From Microbacterium sp. Gd 4-13 (GTDB lineage Bacteria; Actinomycetota; Actinomycetes; Actinomycetales; Microbacteriaceae): DNA of 64,000 bases. The DNA lies in NCBI RefSeq assembly GCF_003095395.1, contig NZ_QEIJ01000001.1:186001-250000 (forward strand). Reading direction: 5' to 3'. Below, piece after piece: positions 55,283 through 64,000 of this stretch (position 1 is the first letter of the stretch; every line of letters starts with the position of its first letter). Both the position numbers and the translations under genes were made by a program. Under the pieces are notes generated by a model. That model was not told where the DNA came from. It worked only from the letters and a program-made list of their open reading frames with translations, and did not search any database.

Positions 55283-56212
55283 ATGCGGTATGCGGAGTAC
55301 CCCAAACCCGAGCGGGTACTGCTCCACCTGAGTGACACTCACCTGCGCGCGCACGGCGCCCCGCTGTACGACAGCGTCGATTCCGAGGCCTATCTCGCCC
55401 GTGCGCTCGCCGCGATCTCGGCCTCGGGCGTGCAGCCCGACGCGCTGATCTTCACCGGCGATCTCGCCGACCACGGCGAGGACGACGCCTACGACCGGAT
55501 CGCCGCCCTGGTCGAGCCGCTCGCCGCGTCGCTCGACGCGCGTGTGATCTGGGTCATGGGCAACCACGACGATCGCGCCGCCTTCCGCGCGCGGCTCCTT
55601 CCGGGCGATGCGGCCGGCGACGCGCCCGTCGACCGGGTCGACGAGCTCGACGGCCTGCGCGTCATCACGCTCGACACCACCGTTCCGGGGCATCACCACG
55701 GCGAGGTGACCGACGCACAGCTGCGCTGGCTCGCCGGCGAGCTCTCGACGCCGGCGCCCCTCGGCACGATCCTGGCCCTGCACCACCCGCCCGTTCCGAG
55801 CGTGCTCGAGCTCGCAGCATCCGTCGAACTGCGCGATCAGCGTCGCCTGGGCGACGTGCTGCGCGGCAGCGACGTGCGTGCCATCATCGGCGGCCACCTG
55901 CACTACTCCACGTTCGCGACGTTCGCGGGCATCCCGGTGTCGGTCGCTTCGGCCACCTGCTACACGCAGGACCTCACCGTGCCGGTCGGCGGAACGCGCC
56001 CCCACGACGGCGCACAGGGGTTCAACCTCATCCACGTCTACGACGACACCGTGGTGCACTCGGTCGTTCCGCTCGACACCGCGGCACCGCTGCAGTTCGT
56101 GGATGCTGCGGAGTCGCTCGCGAGACTGCGTGCCGCGGGCATCGAGACGCCCGCGGCTCGCGCGCTCACACCATCGACGCCGCCGACGGCTCCGATGACG
56201 TCGATCCGCTGA
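55283..56212 (+). CDS. CpdA-type cyclic nucleotide phosphodiesterase-like metallophosphoesterase
   Basis: The 309-residue product has the metallophosphatase motifs LLHLSDTHL (D-x-H), FTGDLADHG (GD-x-x-D), VMGNHDDR (GNHD), LALHHPP and [10 protein letters not shown] (GHxH). It belongs to the CpdA/Rv0805 group that cleaves cAMP and other cyclic nucleotides in vitro. ATG 55283 follows GAGGAG. Its 3' end overlaps the convergent Stealth gene by 47 bases. Confidence 0.92.
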   Translation: MRYAEYPKPERVLLHLSDTHLRAHGAPLYDSVDSEAYLARALAAISASGVQPDALIFTGDLADHGEDDAYDRIAALVEPLAASLDARVIWVMGNHDDRAAFRARLLPGDAAGDAPVDRVDELDGLRVITLDTTVPGHHHGEVTDAQLRWLAGELSTPAPLGTILALHHPPVPSVLELAASVELRDQRRLGDVLRGSDVRAIIGGHLHYSTFATFAGIPVSVASATCYTQDLTVPVGGTRPHDGAQGFNLIHVYDDTVVHSVVPLDTAAPLQFVDAAESLARLRAAGIETPAARALTPSTPPTAPMTSIR

Positions 56213-57761
56213 GTTCGGCGGAGGCGACATCGGCGCGCTCCCACGGCGCGCGCACCGGGAAATAACGCTCGAGGCACGAGCGCAGCGCCTTGACCCGCAT
56301 CTCTTCGGGGATCTCGGGTTCGCTGCCGTCGTTGAGGCAGAACATGTCGGTGTCGCGCCGCTCGATCAGGCGCTCCATCCTGCGGAGCGAATCGAGCTTC
56401 GTGGTCTGTATGTAGCGCACCCGTGGCTCGGTCGTCACGACCGCTCGCCCGGTGAACAGCGAGTAGTAGTGGTACAGGCTGTTCGTCACCGAGACATCGG
56501 TGGCCGAACGGAATCGGCTGCCCGCGGTGCGGGCGTAGTCGTCGGCGAAGGTGCGCTCGAGTTCTGCGGCGATGGATCGGCGCATCGGGACGGCGCTGTG
56601 CTCGAGGTCGTGGGTGATCACGCGCCCGAAACGTTCGCGCAGCAGCGCACGGTTCACCCGCAGCGCGTTGTCGTGGCCAGAGCGCTCCGGGGCTGACGCC
56701 CCACTGCCGATGCGGATGCCGCTCTCGACGAACCGGCTGACGCCCGATCCGCTGAAGAACAGCTCCGGCGAGACGGGGCGACCGAAGAACATGTCGTCGT
56801 TGCTGTAGAGGAAGTGCTCTGCGAGCCCCTCGATGCGGTGCAGCTGCGCCTCGACCGCATGCGAGTTGTGGGTGGGGAGCGTCGACGGGTCGGCGAAGAA
56901 CTCCTCGCTCCGCACGATCGTCACGTTCGGGTGGTCGTCGAGCCACGCCGGCCGCGGGGAGTCGGTCGCGATGAAGATGCGCCGCACCCAGGGTGCGTAC
57001 ATGTGCACGCTGCGCAGCGCATAGCGGAGCTCGTCGATCTGGCGGTACCGCGCGGGGGCGTCGTCGCCGTCGCCGACCACGTACCCCTGCATGCGGGCGG
57101 CACGCTGGCGCTGGAACTCCGAGTCGGTGCCGTCCACCCACGAGAAGACCATGTCGACGTCTTCGGTGAACTCGTTCGCGTGGGGCTCGAACATGCCCTC
57201 CACGGTGCGCCAGCGACGACCGTGGCGTTCGACCTCGACGAAGGACAGGTCGGAGGCGGCCATCACGCGTCGGGTGAGGGCGTTGGGCCGCGGGGCTTCG
57301 ACCAGCGTGTCGCCGAATCGCCAGAACTCGAGGTGCGGCGCCAGGGCGGAACCGTAGCGGAACGCGCCGTCGACGGAGGCGCGGGGGCGGAAGACGGCCA
57401 TCGCCGAGACGGCGTCGGTCGCGAGCGTCGCGGTGTGCACGGGCGTGGGGTCTTCACCCGACGTCTTGAGGTAGAGCGGTTCGTCCGCTGCGGCCAGGCG
57501 CAGCGCGGAGAGTGCGGCTGCAGCATCCGCCAGATCCACGACGATCTTCGGGCGGCGGTTGGTGTCGCGCACGAGCAGGATGTCGATCGACGCCGACTCC
57601 AGCGCTGCGGCGATGTAGAGGAGGTCGGCGTCGCGAGCTTCGGCCGGAGCGGTGTCGTCTCCGACGAGATGCAGGATGCCGTCGGAGAGGCGGACGTCGT
57701 CGCGCGAGAGGATGCGGCGAAGCGGATCGGTCTCGGCCGGCAGCGGTGTGATTCGGGGCAA
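56166..57761 (-). CDS. Stealth-family glycan phosphotransferase, TTG start
   Basis: Stealth proteins transfer sugar-1-phosphate in capsular or teichoic-like polymers. The 531-residue product shows the conserved regions in order: CR1 [15 protein letters not shown]2 [22 protein letters not shown]3 [21 protein letters not shown] followed by YSNDDMFFG, and CR4 nearer the end with YIQTTKLDS downstream. About 230 residues precede CR1 and are unlike known domains. The start is read as TTG 57761, with AAGGAG five bases upstream; the next ATG at about 57842 lacks such a site. Confidence 0.82.
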   Translation of the reverse strand: MPRITPLPAETDPLRRILSRDDVRLSDGILHLVGDDTAPAEARDADLLYIAAALESASIDILLVRDTNRRPKIVVDLADAAAALSALRLAAADEPLYLKTSGEDPTPVHTATLATDAVSAMAVFRPRASVDGAFRYGSALAPHLEFWRFGDTLVEAPRPNALTRRVMAASDLSFVEVERHGRRWRTVEGMFEPHANEFTEDVDMVFSWVDGTDSEFQRQRAARMQGYVVGDGDDAPARYRQIDELRYALRSVHMYAPWVRRIFIATDSPRPAWLDDHPNVTIVRSEEFFADPSTLPTHNSHAVEAQLHRIEGLAEHFLYSNDDMFFGRPVSPELFFSGSGVSRFVESGIRIGSGASAPERSGHDNALRVNRALLRERFGRVITHDLEHSAVPMRRSIAAELERTFADDYARTAGSRFRSATDVSVTNSLYHYYSLFTGRAVVTTEPRVRYIQTTKLDSLRRMERLIERRDTDMFCLNDGSEPEIPEEMRVKALRSCLERYFPVRAPWERADVASAELSGSTSSEPSAASMV

Positions 57762-57881
57762 CGAGGCTCCTTGAAGGGCAGGATGTGGCGCGCTTCGCGA
57801 GCGCGAAGGTGTACTAAAGGTAAACACACCGTGTTGCGCCCGCATTTCACAACGGCTTCCTTCGGGGGCGGGGTCGCGCGC

Positions 57882-57887
57882 TAGGGT
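57882..57887 (+). promoter_or_regulatory. -10 box, leaderless start of the 57894 aldo/keto reductase
   Basis: TAGGGT ends six bases before the GTG. Confidence 0.55.
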
Positions 57888-57893
57888 CGAAGA

Positions 57894-58961
57894 GTGAGTG
57901 ATTCCGACCGTTTCGGCGCCGAAGTTCGAGACCTGCACCGGCCGTACGCCGCCCGGGCCGAACGGTACTCGGGAGTCGAGTACCGCCAGGTCGGAACGAG
58001 CGGGCTGTACCTGCCGCCGATCTCGCTCGGGCTGTGGTGGAACTTCGGTGACAACATCCCGTTCGATCAGCAGCGCGCGCTTCTTCGTCACGCCTTCGAC
58101 CGGGGCATCACGCACTTCGACCTCGCCAACAACTACGGACCGCCCTACGGCTCGGCCGAGACGAACTTCGGCCGCATGATGCGAGAAGACCTCGCGCCCT
58201 ACCGCGACGAGCTGATCATCTCGTCCAAGGCGGGGTACGACATGTGGCCCGGGCCCTACGGGAACTACGGCTCGCGCAAGTACCTGATCGCCAGCGCCGA
58301 TGCCTCGCTGAAGCGGATGGGGCTCGACTACGTCGACGTGTTCTACTCGCACCGGGTCGACCCGGTCACGCCGATCGAGGAGACCATCGGGGCGCTCGAC
58401 ACCCTCGTCCGCGACGGCAAGGCCCTCTACGTCGGCATCTCGTCCTACAGTGCCGAGCTCACGGCCGAGGCCGTCGCCGTCGCGCGCTCGATGGGCACGC
58501 CCCTCGTGATCCACCAGCCGTCGTACTCCATCGTGAACCGGTGGGTGGAGGACGGCCTGACCGGCGTCCTGCGTCAGGAGCAGATGGGCGCGATCGCGTT
58601 CACCCCGCTCGCGCAGGGGCTCCTGACCGACAAGTACCTCGGCGACGGACGGGCCACCCGTGCTCAGAAGCGGTCGTCGCTGCCGGAGGCGGCGCTGCCG
58701 CATCGCACGGTGTCGGCGCTGCGCACCCTGAACCTCATCGCCAAGGAGCGCGGGCAGACGCTCGCCCAGATGGCGATCCAGTGGGTGCTGCGCGACCCGG
58801 TGGTCGCCTCCGCTCTCATCGGCGCTTCCCGTGTCGAGCAGCTCGACGACAACATCGCCGCTCTCGACGGCCCCGCGTTCGACTCCGAGGAGCTCGAGCG
58901 CATCGACGCCATCTCTGACATCGTCGGCGCCGATCCGTGGGCGGATTCGGCGAAGCAGTGA
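57894..58961 (+). CDS. Aldo/keto reductase, YghZ/GPR-like
   Basis: The 355-residue TIM-barrel reductase has the tetrad in HFDLANNYG (D and Y), [15 protein letters not shown] (K) and YSHRVDP (H), and an NADPH site near [11 protein letters not shown]. It resembles the L-glyceraldehyde-3-phosphate reductase (YghZ) group, which also detoxifies methylglyoxal. GTG 57894 is set by the promoter. The stop overlaps ispE (GTGA), so the two are coupled. Confidence 0.93.
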   Translation: MSDSDRFGAEVRDLHRPYAARAERYSGVEYRQVGTSGLYLPPISLGLWWNFGDNIPFDQQRALLRHAFDRGITHFDLANNYGPPYGSAETNFGRMMREDLAPYRDELIISSKAGYDMWPGPYGNYGSRKYLIASADASLKRMGLDYVDVFYSHRVDPVTPIEETIGALDTLVRDGKALYVGISSYSAELTAEAVAVARSMGTPLVIHQPSYSIVNRWVEDGLTGVLRQEQMGAIAFTPLAQGLLTDKYLGDGRATRAQKRSSLPEAALPHRTVSALRTLNLIAKERGQTLAQMAIQWVLRDPVVASALIGASRVEQLDDNIAALDGPAFDSEELERIDAISDIVGADPWADSAKQ

Positions 58962-59887
58962 CTCTCGCGTCGTCGTCCGAGCGCGTGCACGTGCGCGCGC
59001 CGGGAAAGATCAACGTCTTCCTCGAGGTCGGCGACGTGCAGGACGACGGGTACCACGACGTCGCCACGGCCTACCAGGCCGTCTCGCTGTACGAAGATCT
59101 CTGGGCGAGCGATGCCGACGAGATCACGGCCCACGTCTCGGGGACCGTCGCGATCGGCGACGTACCGGTCGACGACCGCAACCTCGCGGTCCGGGCGGCG
59201 CGACTGCTCGCCGGGGCCGCCGGGGTCGATCGCGGCGTGCACCTCGAGATCCGCAAGTCGGTTCCGGTCGCCGGCGGTATGGGCGGCGGATCGGCGGATG
59301 CTGCGGCCGCCCTGGTCGCGTGCGATGCGCTCTGGGGCACCGGGCTTTCCACCGCGGAGCTTGCCCGTCTGGGCGCGCGGCTCGGGGCGGACGTGCCGTT
59401 CGCGCTCCTCGGGGGCACCGCGATCGGGACGGGCCGCGGCGACGAGCTGAGCCCCGCGCTCGCGCGCGGACGGTTCGACTGGGTGCTGGTGGTCAGCGAC
59501 GAGGGGATGTCGACCCCCGTCGTCTACGGCGAGCTGGACGCGCACCGTGCGCGCCACCTCGTCGACATCGGTCCCGCACCGAGGCAGCCGCGCGTCGACC
59601 CCGACGTGCTGCACGCGCTGCGCCAGGGCGACGCGGGCATGCTCGCCGCGGCGCTCCGCAACGACCTGCAGGCACCGGCGCTGCTTCTGCGCCCCGACCT
59701 CGGCGCAGCACTCGAGACGGGGGAGAAGGCCGGGGCGTTGGCCGGCATCGTGTCGGGTTCGGGCCCTACCCTGGCGTTCCTCGCCGCCGACGACGCATCC
59801 GCGCTCGATCTGCAGATCACCCTCAGCGCTGCCGGCTTCTCCGCGCTCCACGTGCACGGACCCGTCTCGGGCGCGCGCGTCGTCTGA
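58958..59887 (+). CDS. ispE: 4-diphosphocytidyl-2-C-methyl-D-erythritol kinase IspE
   Basis: IspE phosphorylates CDP-methylerythritol in the non-mevalonate isoprenoid pathway. The 309-residue GHMP kinase has [12 protein letters not shown], the ATP loop [17 protein letters not shown] and the C-terminal [14 protein letters not shown] 58958 overlaps the aldo/keto reductase stop; an in-frame ATG at 58937 lies inside that gene and is rejected. Confidence 0.95.
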   Translation: MTLASSSERVHVRAPGKINVFLEVGDVQDDGYHDVATAYQAVSLYEDLWASDADEITAHVSGTVAIGDVPVDDRNLAVRAARLLAGAAGVDRGVHLEIRKSVPVAGGMGGGSADAAAALVACDALWGTGLSTAELARLGARLGADVPFALLGGTAIGTGRGDELSPALARGRFDWVLVVSDEGMSTPVVYGELDAHRARHLVDIGPAPRQPRVDPDVLHALRQGDAGMLAAALRNDLQAPALLLRPDLGAALETGEKAGALAGIVSGSGPTLAFLAADDASALDLQITLSAAGFSALHVHGPVSGARVV

Positions 59888-60016
59888 CGCGATCACATAA
59901 CACGTCGGCGTCATACGCGGCAATCTCGGTCGAGACCGAGCCGGGCGTCGGTAGCCTCGGGTACCGTGGCGGGATCGCACGGGTTTCCGTGCCCTGCGGA
60001 GCTCCGAGGAGGACTC

Positions 60017-60319
60017 ATGAAGGCTGTGCTCGACGGTGTCGTGATCGCTGAGGCGGATCGCGAAGATCTGATCTCGATCGAAGGCAACTGGTACTTCCCG
60101 CCCGCCAGCATCCGCGAGGGTGCGCTGACGAAGACCCCCACCCCCTACACGTGCCCCTGGAAGGGTGCGGCGCAGTACTGGAGCATCGCGCTCGACGGCG
60201 CCGAGCTCACCGACGGGGCGTGGTCGTATCCCGACCTGCTGCCCGGCGCGGTGGAGAAGGCCGGCGGCGACTTCGCGGGCTTCGTGGCGTTCGACCGGAA
60301 GGTATCGGTCCAGGACTGA
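60017..60319 (+). CDS. DUF427 domain protein
   Basis: The 100-residue product is a small single-domain DUF427 protein: MKAVLDGVVIAEAD, TPYTCPWKGAAQYWSI and WSYPDLLPGA are the usual family segments. Its role is unknown. The ATG follows a strong GAGGAGG. Eleven bases separate it from the ABC gene, so it may belong to that operon. TAGCCT at 59951 could be its -10. Confidence 0.88.
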   Translation: MKAVLDGVVIAEADREDLISIEGNWYFPPASIREGALTKTPTPYTCPWKGAAQYWSIALDGAELTDGAWSYPDLLPGAVEKAGGDFAGFVAFDRKVSVQD

Positions 60320-60329
60320 GGCGGTCGAC

Positions 60330-61154
60330 ATGATCGAGTTCACGAACGTCTCGAAGGAATTCCCCGACGGCACGCGCGCGGTGGGCGACTTCGACCTCGT
60401 TCTGCCGTCGCGCAAGACGACCGTCTTCGTCGGATCTTCGGGATGCGGCAAGACCACTCTGTTGCGCATGATCAACCGCATGGTCGAGCCCACCGCCGGC
60501 ACCATCTCGATCGACGGCGAGAACATCGCCGACCGCTCGCCGGTGGAGTTGCGTCGCAGCATCGGTTACGTCATGCAGAACTCCGGTCTGCTGCCGCACT
60601 TCACCGTGGCCGACAACATCGCAACGGTGCCGGTGCTGCAGGGACAGTCGCGCAAAGCCGCCCGCACCCGGGCTCTCGAGCTGATGGAGACGGTCGGGTT
60701 GGAGCCCTCCATGGCCGACCGTTACCCGAGTCAGCTCTCGGGCGGTCAGCAGCAGCGCGTCGGAGTGGCGCGCGGACTCGCCGCCGATCCCAACATCCTC
60801 CTCATGGACGAGCCGTTCGGGGCCGTCGACCCGATCGTGCGGGCCGAGCTGCAAGAAGAACTGCTTCGACTGCAGCGCGACATCGGCAAGACGATCGTGT
60901 TCGTCACCCACGACATCGACGAGGCGTTCCTGCTCGGCGATCAGGTCGTCATCCTCGAGAAGGGCGCCAAGGTCGCCCAGCTCGGCACGCCGACGGAGAT
61001 CATCCAGAACCCGGCCAACGACTTCGTCGCCAGCTTCGTCGGAACGGAGCGCGGCAAGCGGGCGCTGCACATCGAGACGACGGCGAACGGGTCGTTCCTC
61101 GTCGACGGTGAAGGACGCACGCAAGGTGCGCTCGTGGACGGACCCACCGGGTGA
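60330..61154 (+). CDS. Glycine betaine/choline-type ABC transporter ATP-binding protein
   Basis: The 274-residue ATPase is of the OpuCA/ProV type. It has Walker A GSSGCGKTT, Q-loop VMQNSGLLPHFTV, signature LSGGQQQRVGVARG, Walker B ILLMDEPFGAVD and FVTHDIDEA. The CBS pair found in OpuCA is missing; the tail after the NBD is only about 40 residues. It is first in a four-gene osmolyte importer. Confidence 0.93.
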   Translation: MIEFTNVSKEFPDGTRAVGDFDLVLPSRKTTVFVGSSGCGKTTLLRMINRMVEPTAGTISIDGENIADRSPVELRRSIGYVMQNSGLLPHFTVADNIATVPVLQGQSRKAARTRALELMETVGLEPSMADRYPSQLSGGQQQRVGVARGLAADPNILLMDEPFGAVDPIVRAELQEELLRLQRDIGKTIVFVTHDIDEAFLLGDQVVILEKGAKVAQLGTPTEIIQNPANDFVASFVGTERGKRALHIETTANGSFLVDGEGRTQGALVDGPTG

Positions 61155-61834
61155 GCTGGGTTCTCGACAACCTCGGTCTCATCGGCGGCCTGACGCTCGA
61201 CCATCTGCGTCAGAGCGTCATCCCGCTGGTGATCGGGTTCGTCGTCTCGGTGCCGCTCGGATGGGTGGCGTGGCGTTACCGTCTCGTGCGCAGCGGTGTC
61301 ATCACGATCACGGGTCTGCTCTACACGATCCCGTCGCTCGCGCTGCTCATCCTGCTGCCGTCCGTCCTGGGCTACAGCATCGTCAGCGAGACCAACCTCA
61401 TCGTGGCCCTCGCGATCTATGCGGTCGCGATCCTCGTGCGCTCCGTCGCAGACGGTCTCGACTCCGTCGACCCCGGCGTGCGCCAGGCATCGACCGCCAT
61501 CGGGTACGGCACGTTCCGCCGCTTCTGGGCGGTCGACTTCCCGCTCGCGGGTCCGGTCATCCTCGCGGGCCTGCGCGTCGCCGCGGCGAGCACCATCTCG
61601 CTCGCGACGGTGGGCATCCTCGTCGGCGTGATCAACCTCGGCTACCTGTTCACGAACGGTCTGCAGCGCCGGATCATCCCCGAGGTGCTGGCCGGGGTCG
61701 TGGTGGTGGTGCTGCTCGCGCTGCTCGTCGACTTCGTGCTCGTCGTGGCCGGTCGACTGCTCATGCCGTGGACGCGGGCGACGTCGGTTCGCCGTGCGCG
61801 CCGCGCCCCGATCGGTGCGGAGGCGACAGCATGA
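61151..61834 (+). CDS. Glycine betaine-type ABC transporter permease 1
   Basis: The 227-residue permease has about five to six membrane helices and the EAA loop DPGVRQASTAIGYGTFRRFW. GTG 61151 overlaps the ATPase stop and ATG of the second permease overlaps its own stop, so the genes are read as one coupled set. Typical OpuCB length. Confidence 0.93.
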   Translation: MSWVLDNLGLIGGLTLDHLRQSVIPLVIGFVVSVPLGWVAWRYRLVRSGVITITGLLYTIPSLALLILLPSVLGYSIVSETNLIVALAIYAVAILVRSVADGLDSVDPGVRQASTAIGYGTFRRFWAVDFPLAGPVILAGLRVAAASTISLATVGILVGVINLGYLFTNGLQRRIIPEVLAGVVVVVLLALLVDFVLVVAGRLLMPWTRATSVRRARRAPIGAEATA

Positions 61835-62595
61835 ACCTCTTCATCGACGCCTTCGCGTGGATCTTCTCGCCCGACCGTCTGTCCGGCGACCTCCCGCTGC
61901 AGCTCGCCCTCTTCCAGCAGCTGGCCTACACCTTCGTCTCGGTCGTCATCGCGGCCCTCATCGCGGTGCCCGTCGGTTGGGCCATCGGCCACACCGGGCG
62001 CGGTCGCGAGGTGGCGGTCGCCATCTCGGGCGCCGCGCGCGCCATCCCCTCGTTCGGTCTGCTGATCCTCCTCGTGCTGCTCCTCGGCGTGCTGCGCAAG
62101 CCCGAGGCCGCGGTGATCACCTTCGTCATCCTGGCTATCCCGTCGATCCTCGCGGGTGCCTACACGGGTCTCGAGGCGATCGATCGACGGGTCGTCGACG
62201 CCGGGCGGGCGATGGGAATGACCGAGTGGCAGATCCTGTGGCGCATCGAGGTGCCGCTCGGACTACCCCTGCTCGTCGGCGGGCTGCGGGCCGGAACGCT
62301 GCAGGTGGTCGCCACCGTGGCGATCGCCGCGTACATCGGTCTGGGCGGACTCGGGCAGTACATCATCAGTGGTCTGCAGTTGCGCCAGCTCGACGTGATC
62401 ATCGGCGGTGCCATCCTCGTCGCCGTTCTCGCCCTGGTGCTCGATGCGCTGTTCGCGATCGTCCAGCACCTGGTCGTGCCGCGCGGCATTCGCGCCGGTG
62501 CCGTCGCTGCCGGTTCGGAAGGCCGCAAGAAGACCTCGCGCACCGCAATCGAAGAACGACCGGTGAGCGTCACGACGGCCGACGCCGCCCGTTAG
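61831..62595 (+). CDS. Glycine betaine-type ABC transporter permease 2
   Basis: The 254-residue permease has the same plan, with the EAA loop RRVVDAGRAMGMTEWQILW and LGGLGQYIISGLQLRQLDVI. Two different permeases are usual for OpuC/OsmU importers. A basic cytoplasmic tail of about 35 residues follows the last helix. Confidence 0.93.
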   Translation: MNLFIDAFAWIFSPDRLSGDLPLQLALFQQLAYTFVSVVIAALIAVPVGWAIGHTGRGREVAVAISGAARAIPSFGLLILLVLLLGVLRKPEAAVITFVILAIPSILAGAYTGLEAIDRRVVDAGRAMGMTEWQILWRIEVPLGLPLLVGGLRAGTLQVVATVAIAAYIGLGGLGQYIISGLQLRQLDVIIGGAILVAVLALVLDALFAIVQHLVVPRGIRAGAVAAGSEGRKKTSRTAIEERPVSVTTADAAR

Positions 62596-62639
62596 ACGCC
62601 CTCGGGAACACGAACCCCACCAAGGAAAAGAGAGATCAC

Positions 62640-63557
62640 ATGTTCACAGCACGAACTCGAAAGGGCCTCGTCGGCACAGCCGTCGGCGCGGCGGCGCTCC
62701 TCGCCCTGGCCGGCTGCTCGTCCAGCAGCCCGCTTGATTCCGGTGCGTCGGCCGGCGACGGCGGATCCGACGGTCCCATCGTCGTCGGCTCGCAGGCCTA
62801 CCCCTCGAACGAGATCATCGCCGAGATCTACGCCCAGGCTCTCGAGGCCGCCGGCTTCGAGGTCACGACCCAGTTCAGCATCGGACAGCGCGACGCCTAT
62901 ATCCCGCTGCTCGAAGACGGCTCGGTCAACCTGTTCCCCGAGTACTCCGGCAACCTGCTGCAGTACTTCGACGACGCGACGACCGCGCGCACGTCCGACG
63001 AGGTCTACGCGGCGCTTCCCGACGCGCTGCCCGAGGGCCTGAAGGTTCTCGACCAGTCGGCGGCGACCGACCAGGACTCCTACACGGTCACGGCCGCTTT
63101 CGCCCAGGAGAACGACCTCACCACGATCGCGGACCTGGCGAACGTGTCGGTCCCGCTGACGCTCGGTGGCAACGCCGAGCTGGCGGAGCGTCCCTACGGT
63201 CCGACCGGCCTGAAGGACACCTACGGCGTCGACGTCTCGTTCACCCCGACCGGTGACACCACCGTCGAGGACCTCCTCGCCGGCACCGTCAACATCGCGA
63301 ACGTCTACACGGCCGATCCGCGCATCGAGACCGACGACCTCGTCGTGCTGGAAGACCCCGAGGGCCTGTTCCTCGCCTCGAACATCGTGCCCGTCGTGAG
63401 CGCCGACTTCCCGGCAGACGCAGCCGACGTCATCAACAAGATCAGCGCGGCGCTGACTCCCGAGGGCCTCGTCACGCTGAACGTGCAGAACACGGTCGAC
63501 CAGCGTTCGGCGAGCGACATCGCGGCCGACTGGCTGAAGGAGAACGGCCTGGCCTGA
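62640..63557 (+). CDS. Glycine betaine-type ABC transporter substrate-binding lipoprotein
   Basis: The 305-residue lipoprotein has a signal with lipobox LALAGC and an OpuAC-like fold: IVVGSQAYPSNEIIAEIYAQ, INLFPEYSG-like VNLFPEYSGNLLQYF, TLGGNAELAERPYGPTGL. Tyr and aromatic residues that box the quaternary ammonium are spread as in OpuCC. It completes the importer; the ligand could be betaine, choline or carnitine. Its gene follows the permease by 44 bases. Confidence 0.92.
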   Translation: MFTARTRKGLVGTAVGAAALLALAGCSSSSPLDSGASAGDGGSDGPIVVGSQAYPSNEIIAEIYAQALEAAGFEVTTQFSIGQRDAYIPLLEDGSVNLFPEYSGNLLQYFDDATTARTSDEVYAALPDALPEGLKVLDQSAATDQDSYTVTAAFAQENDLTTIADLANVSVPLTLGGNAELAERPYGPTGLKDTYGVDVSFTPTGDTTVEDLLAGTVNIANVYTADPRIETDDLVVLEDPEGLFLASNIVPVVSADFPADAADVINKISAALTPEGLVTLNVQNTVDQRSASDIAADWLKENGLA

Positions 63558-63572
63558 CCAGCATCCGTTCCC

Positions 63573-63606
63573 CGAGGGCCGTCCGGCATCCGCCGGGCGG
63601 CCCTCG
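63573..63606 (+). terminator. Terminator after the glycine betaine-type operon
   Basis: CGAGGGCCGTCCGG pairs with CCGGGCGGCCCTCG (one G-U) around a short loop that carries GCATCC. A nonamer GCAGCATCC follows at 63620-63628. Confidence 0.85.
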
Positions 63607-63710
63607 TCGCGTCACCAGGGCAGCATCCGATCAACACGTTCGCGCTGGGATCCTCACTCCCATGCCGCCGCAAGATGTTGATTCGGGAAAAGGTGGGTGG
63701 AACGGGCGGA

Positions 63711-63735
63711 GCGGTGTCGCGGACCGTGACACCGC
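63711..63735. other. Eight-bp inverted repeat upstream of the ABC-F gene
   Basis: GCGGTGTC (63711-63718) and GACACCGC (63728-63735) pair perfectly around nine bases. It is unexplained; ABC-F genes are sometimes preceded by regulatory RNA, but nothing specific is recognised here. Confidence 0.4.
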
Positions 63736-63810
63736 GCAGCCCGCACCGTTAGCACGCCGCCACCCGCGCACACCATACGCACACCCGCGACCCCGTAGCC
63801 TGGAGGCAAT

Positions 63811-64000
63811 ATGGCGCATCTTCTCGGGGCCGAGTCCCTGCATCTCGAGTACCCGACCAAAGTCGTTTTCGACTCCGTGACCGTAGGGGTGTCGGAGGGC
63901 GATCGCATCGGCATCGTCGGCCGCAACGGCGACGGTAAGTCCAGCCTCCTGGGCATGCTGGCGGGCCTGCGTCAACCCGACTCCGGACGCGTCACGGTCC
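63811..64000 (+). CDS. ABC-F family ATP-binding protein, 3' part cut by window edge
   Basis: The visible 63 codons are the first NBD start: HLLGAESLHLEYPTKVVF, then Walker A GRNGDGKSS in GIVGRNGDGKSSLLGMLAG. This is typical of the soluble, duplicated ABC-F proteins that act on ribosomes. Its position after rsmA and ispE is conserved in actinobacteria. GGAGG lies a few bases upstream and TAGCCT (63796-63801) nine bases before the ATG. Confidence 0.88.
   Translation, partial: MAHLLGAESLHLEYPTKVVFDSVTVGVSEGDRIGIVGRNGDGKSSLLGMLAGLRQPDSGRVTV

Overview
The window is about 70% G+C by eye, gene-dense, with short intergenic gaps and many ATGA/GTGA stop-start overlaps. Actinobacterial hallmarks are present: mtrB-lpqB, WhiB1, an RsrA-type anti-sigma factor, an E1/E2-fused 2-oxoglutarate decarboxylase and GuaB1. 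Gene content points to the family Microbacteriaceae, probably Microbacterium (inference). I see no tRNA or rRNA, CRISPR array, insertion sequence or prophage. It reads as ordinary chromosome with a few accessory genes.

Layout. Bases 1-25 kb hold a conserved actinobacterial block resembling the mtrB-secA-whiB1-sigH-aroA region of mycobacteria: mtrB, lpqB, a ComF-like gene, hpf, a coiled-coil protein, secA, an aminotransferase, an Rv3235-like gene, a SAF-domain/CpaE-like pair, pdtaS, whiB1, bcp, rsgA, aroA, sigH-rsrA, kgd and guaB1. Bases 25-43 kb are more mixed: an AbiEi-like gene, two CNNM/CBS membrane proteins, an old-yellow-enzyme oxidoreductase, nnrD, a membrane glycosyltransferase, MFS transporters, metX and metY, two SDRs, ung, an acetyltransferase, and a protealysin-like M4 protease with its emfourin inhibitor. 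Bases 43.5-48.5 kb are a complete dipeptide/nickel-type ABC operon. Bases 48.6-54.3 kb hold small metabolic genes: hydrolase, AhpD-like, tyrosine phosphatase, SIP-domain, HExxH, arginase-like, and a sugar transporter. Bases 54.3-64 kb run rsmA, phosphodiesterase, Stealth phosphotransferase, aldo/keto reductase, ispE, DUF427, a complete glycine-betaine-type ABC operon and the start of an ABC-F gene.

How genes work together. sigH and rsrA form a thiol-stress switch with an exact SigR-type promoter lying inside aroA. The two CNNM genes form an operon preceded by a predicted 23-codon leader peptide joined to it by TGATG. MetX and MetY supply homocysteine. The protease and emfourin genes overlap. 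The SIP-domain gene has an iron-box-like site over its promoter. At least 16 genes have a -10-like hexamer ending 6-7 bases before the start codon and no ribosome binding site, the mark of leaderless mRNAs; this fixes several starts.

The most unusual signal is not a gene. The nonamer GGATGCTGC, or its complement, occurs at least 23 times in 64 kb against roughly one expected. It appears in both orientations and all reading frames, forces rare codons, and is enriched next to terminators. In distribution it resembles a DNA uptake or other chromosome-wide signal sequence. Next in interest are the leader peptide, a 25-bp dispersed element with related terminator hairpins, and a 107-bp tandem repeat.
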